Shown here: positions 5,510-5,515 of the stretch, piece after piece | Layout of the letters: every line of letters starts with the position of its first letter | Position numbering within the stretch: position 1 is the first letter of the stretch | Source of the DNA: Desulfonema limicola | Lineage (GTDB): Bacteria > Desulfobacterota > Desulfobacteria > Desulfobacterales > DYRC01 | Assembly (NCBI GenBank): GCA_020718925.1 | Contig: DYRC01000222.1 | Coordinates: 1,356 to 6,870, forward strand | Direction of reading: 5' to 3' | Length of the DNA: 5,515 nucleotides | Program-made: the position numbers and the translations under genes | The notes under the pieces: model-generated | What the model saw: only the letters and a program-made list of their open reading frames with translations | What the model was told of the DNA's origin: nothing | Database searches by the model: none

Positions 5510-5515
5510 AGTAAT

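Overview
The window is a stretch of ordinary-looking chromosome from a Gram-negative, moderately AT-rich bacterium. A free-standing FmdE-family protein, an IS630-type element, a type IV pilin-like protein with LamG domains and a lipoprotein SppA together suggest a Desulfobacterota-like (sulfate-reducer type) genome. That assignment is an inference from gene content; there is no rRNA or other marker to confirm it.

Layout. (1) 11-694, minus: a LysE-family membrane exporter. (2) 707-1246, plus: an FmdE-family protein with a C-terminal four-cysteine zinc-finger-like motif. The two start codons diverge across only 12 bp, and that spacer carries a quasi-palindromic Shine-Dalgarno site serving both strands. 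(3) About 1318-1913: a compact IS630-type element bounded by inverted repeats with TA at both ends. It carries a good sigma-70-type promoter and an open reading frame for the two-HTH DNA-binding half of the transposase, but no DDE catalytic half. (4) 1928-2620, minus: a YggS/PROSC-family PLP-binding protein. (5) 2621-2858: a back-to-back promoter region. The yggS leader contains a strong hairpin followed by a U-rich run, resembling an attenuator, and several small palindromes lie near the promoters. (6) 2859-4520, plus: a protein with a PilX/minor-pilin-like N-terminus and two LamG/concanavalin-like domains. (7) 4517-5497, minus: a lipoprotein signal peptide peptidase A (S49). It converges on the pilin-LamG gene, and their stop codons overlap in one TTAA.

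The genes do not form an obvious pathway. The strand changes at every gene, so there is no multi-gene operon in view. I see no clear defence system, CRISPR array, toxin-antitoxin pair, tRNA or rRNA. The most unusual points are the shared divergent ribosome-binding site, the catalytically headless but intact IS630 derivative, the hairpin leader of yggS, and the pilin-LamG architecture.
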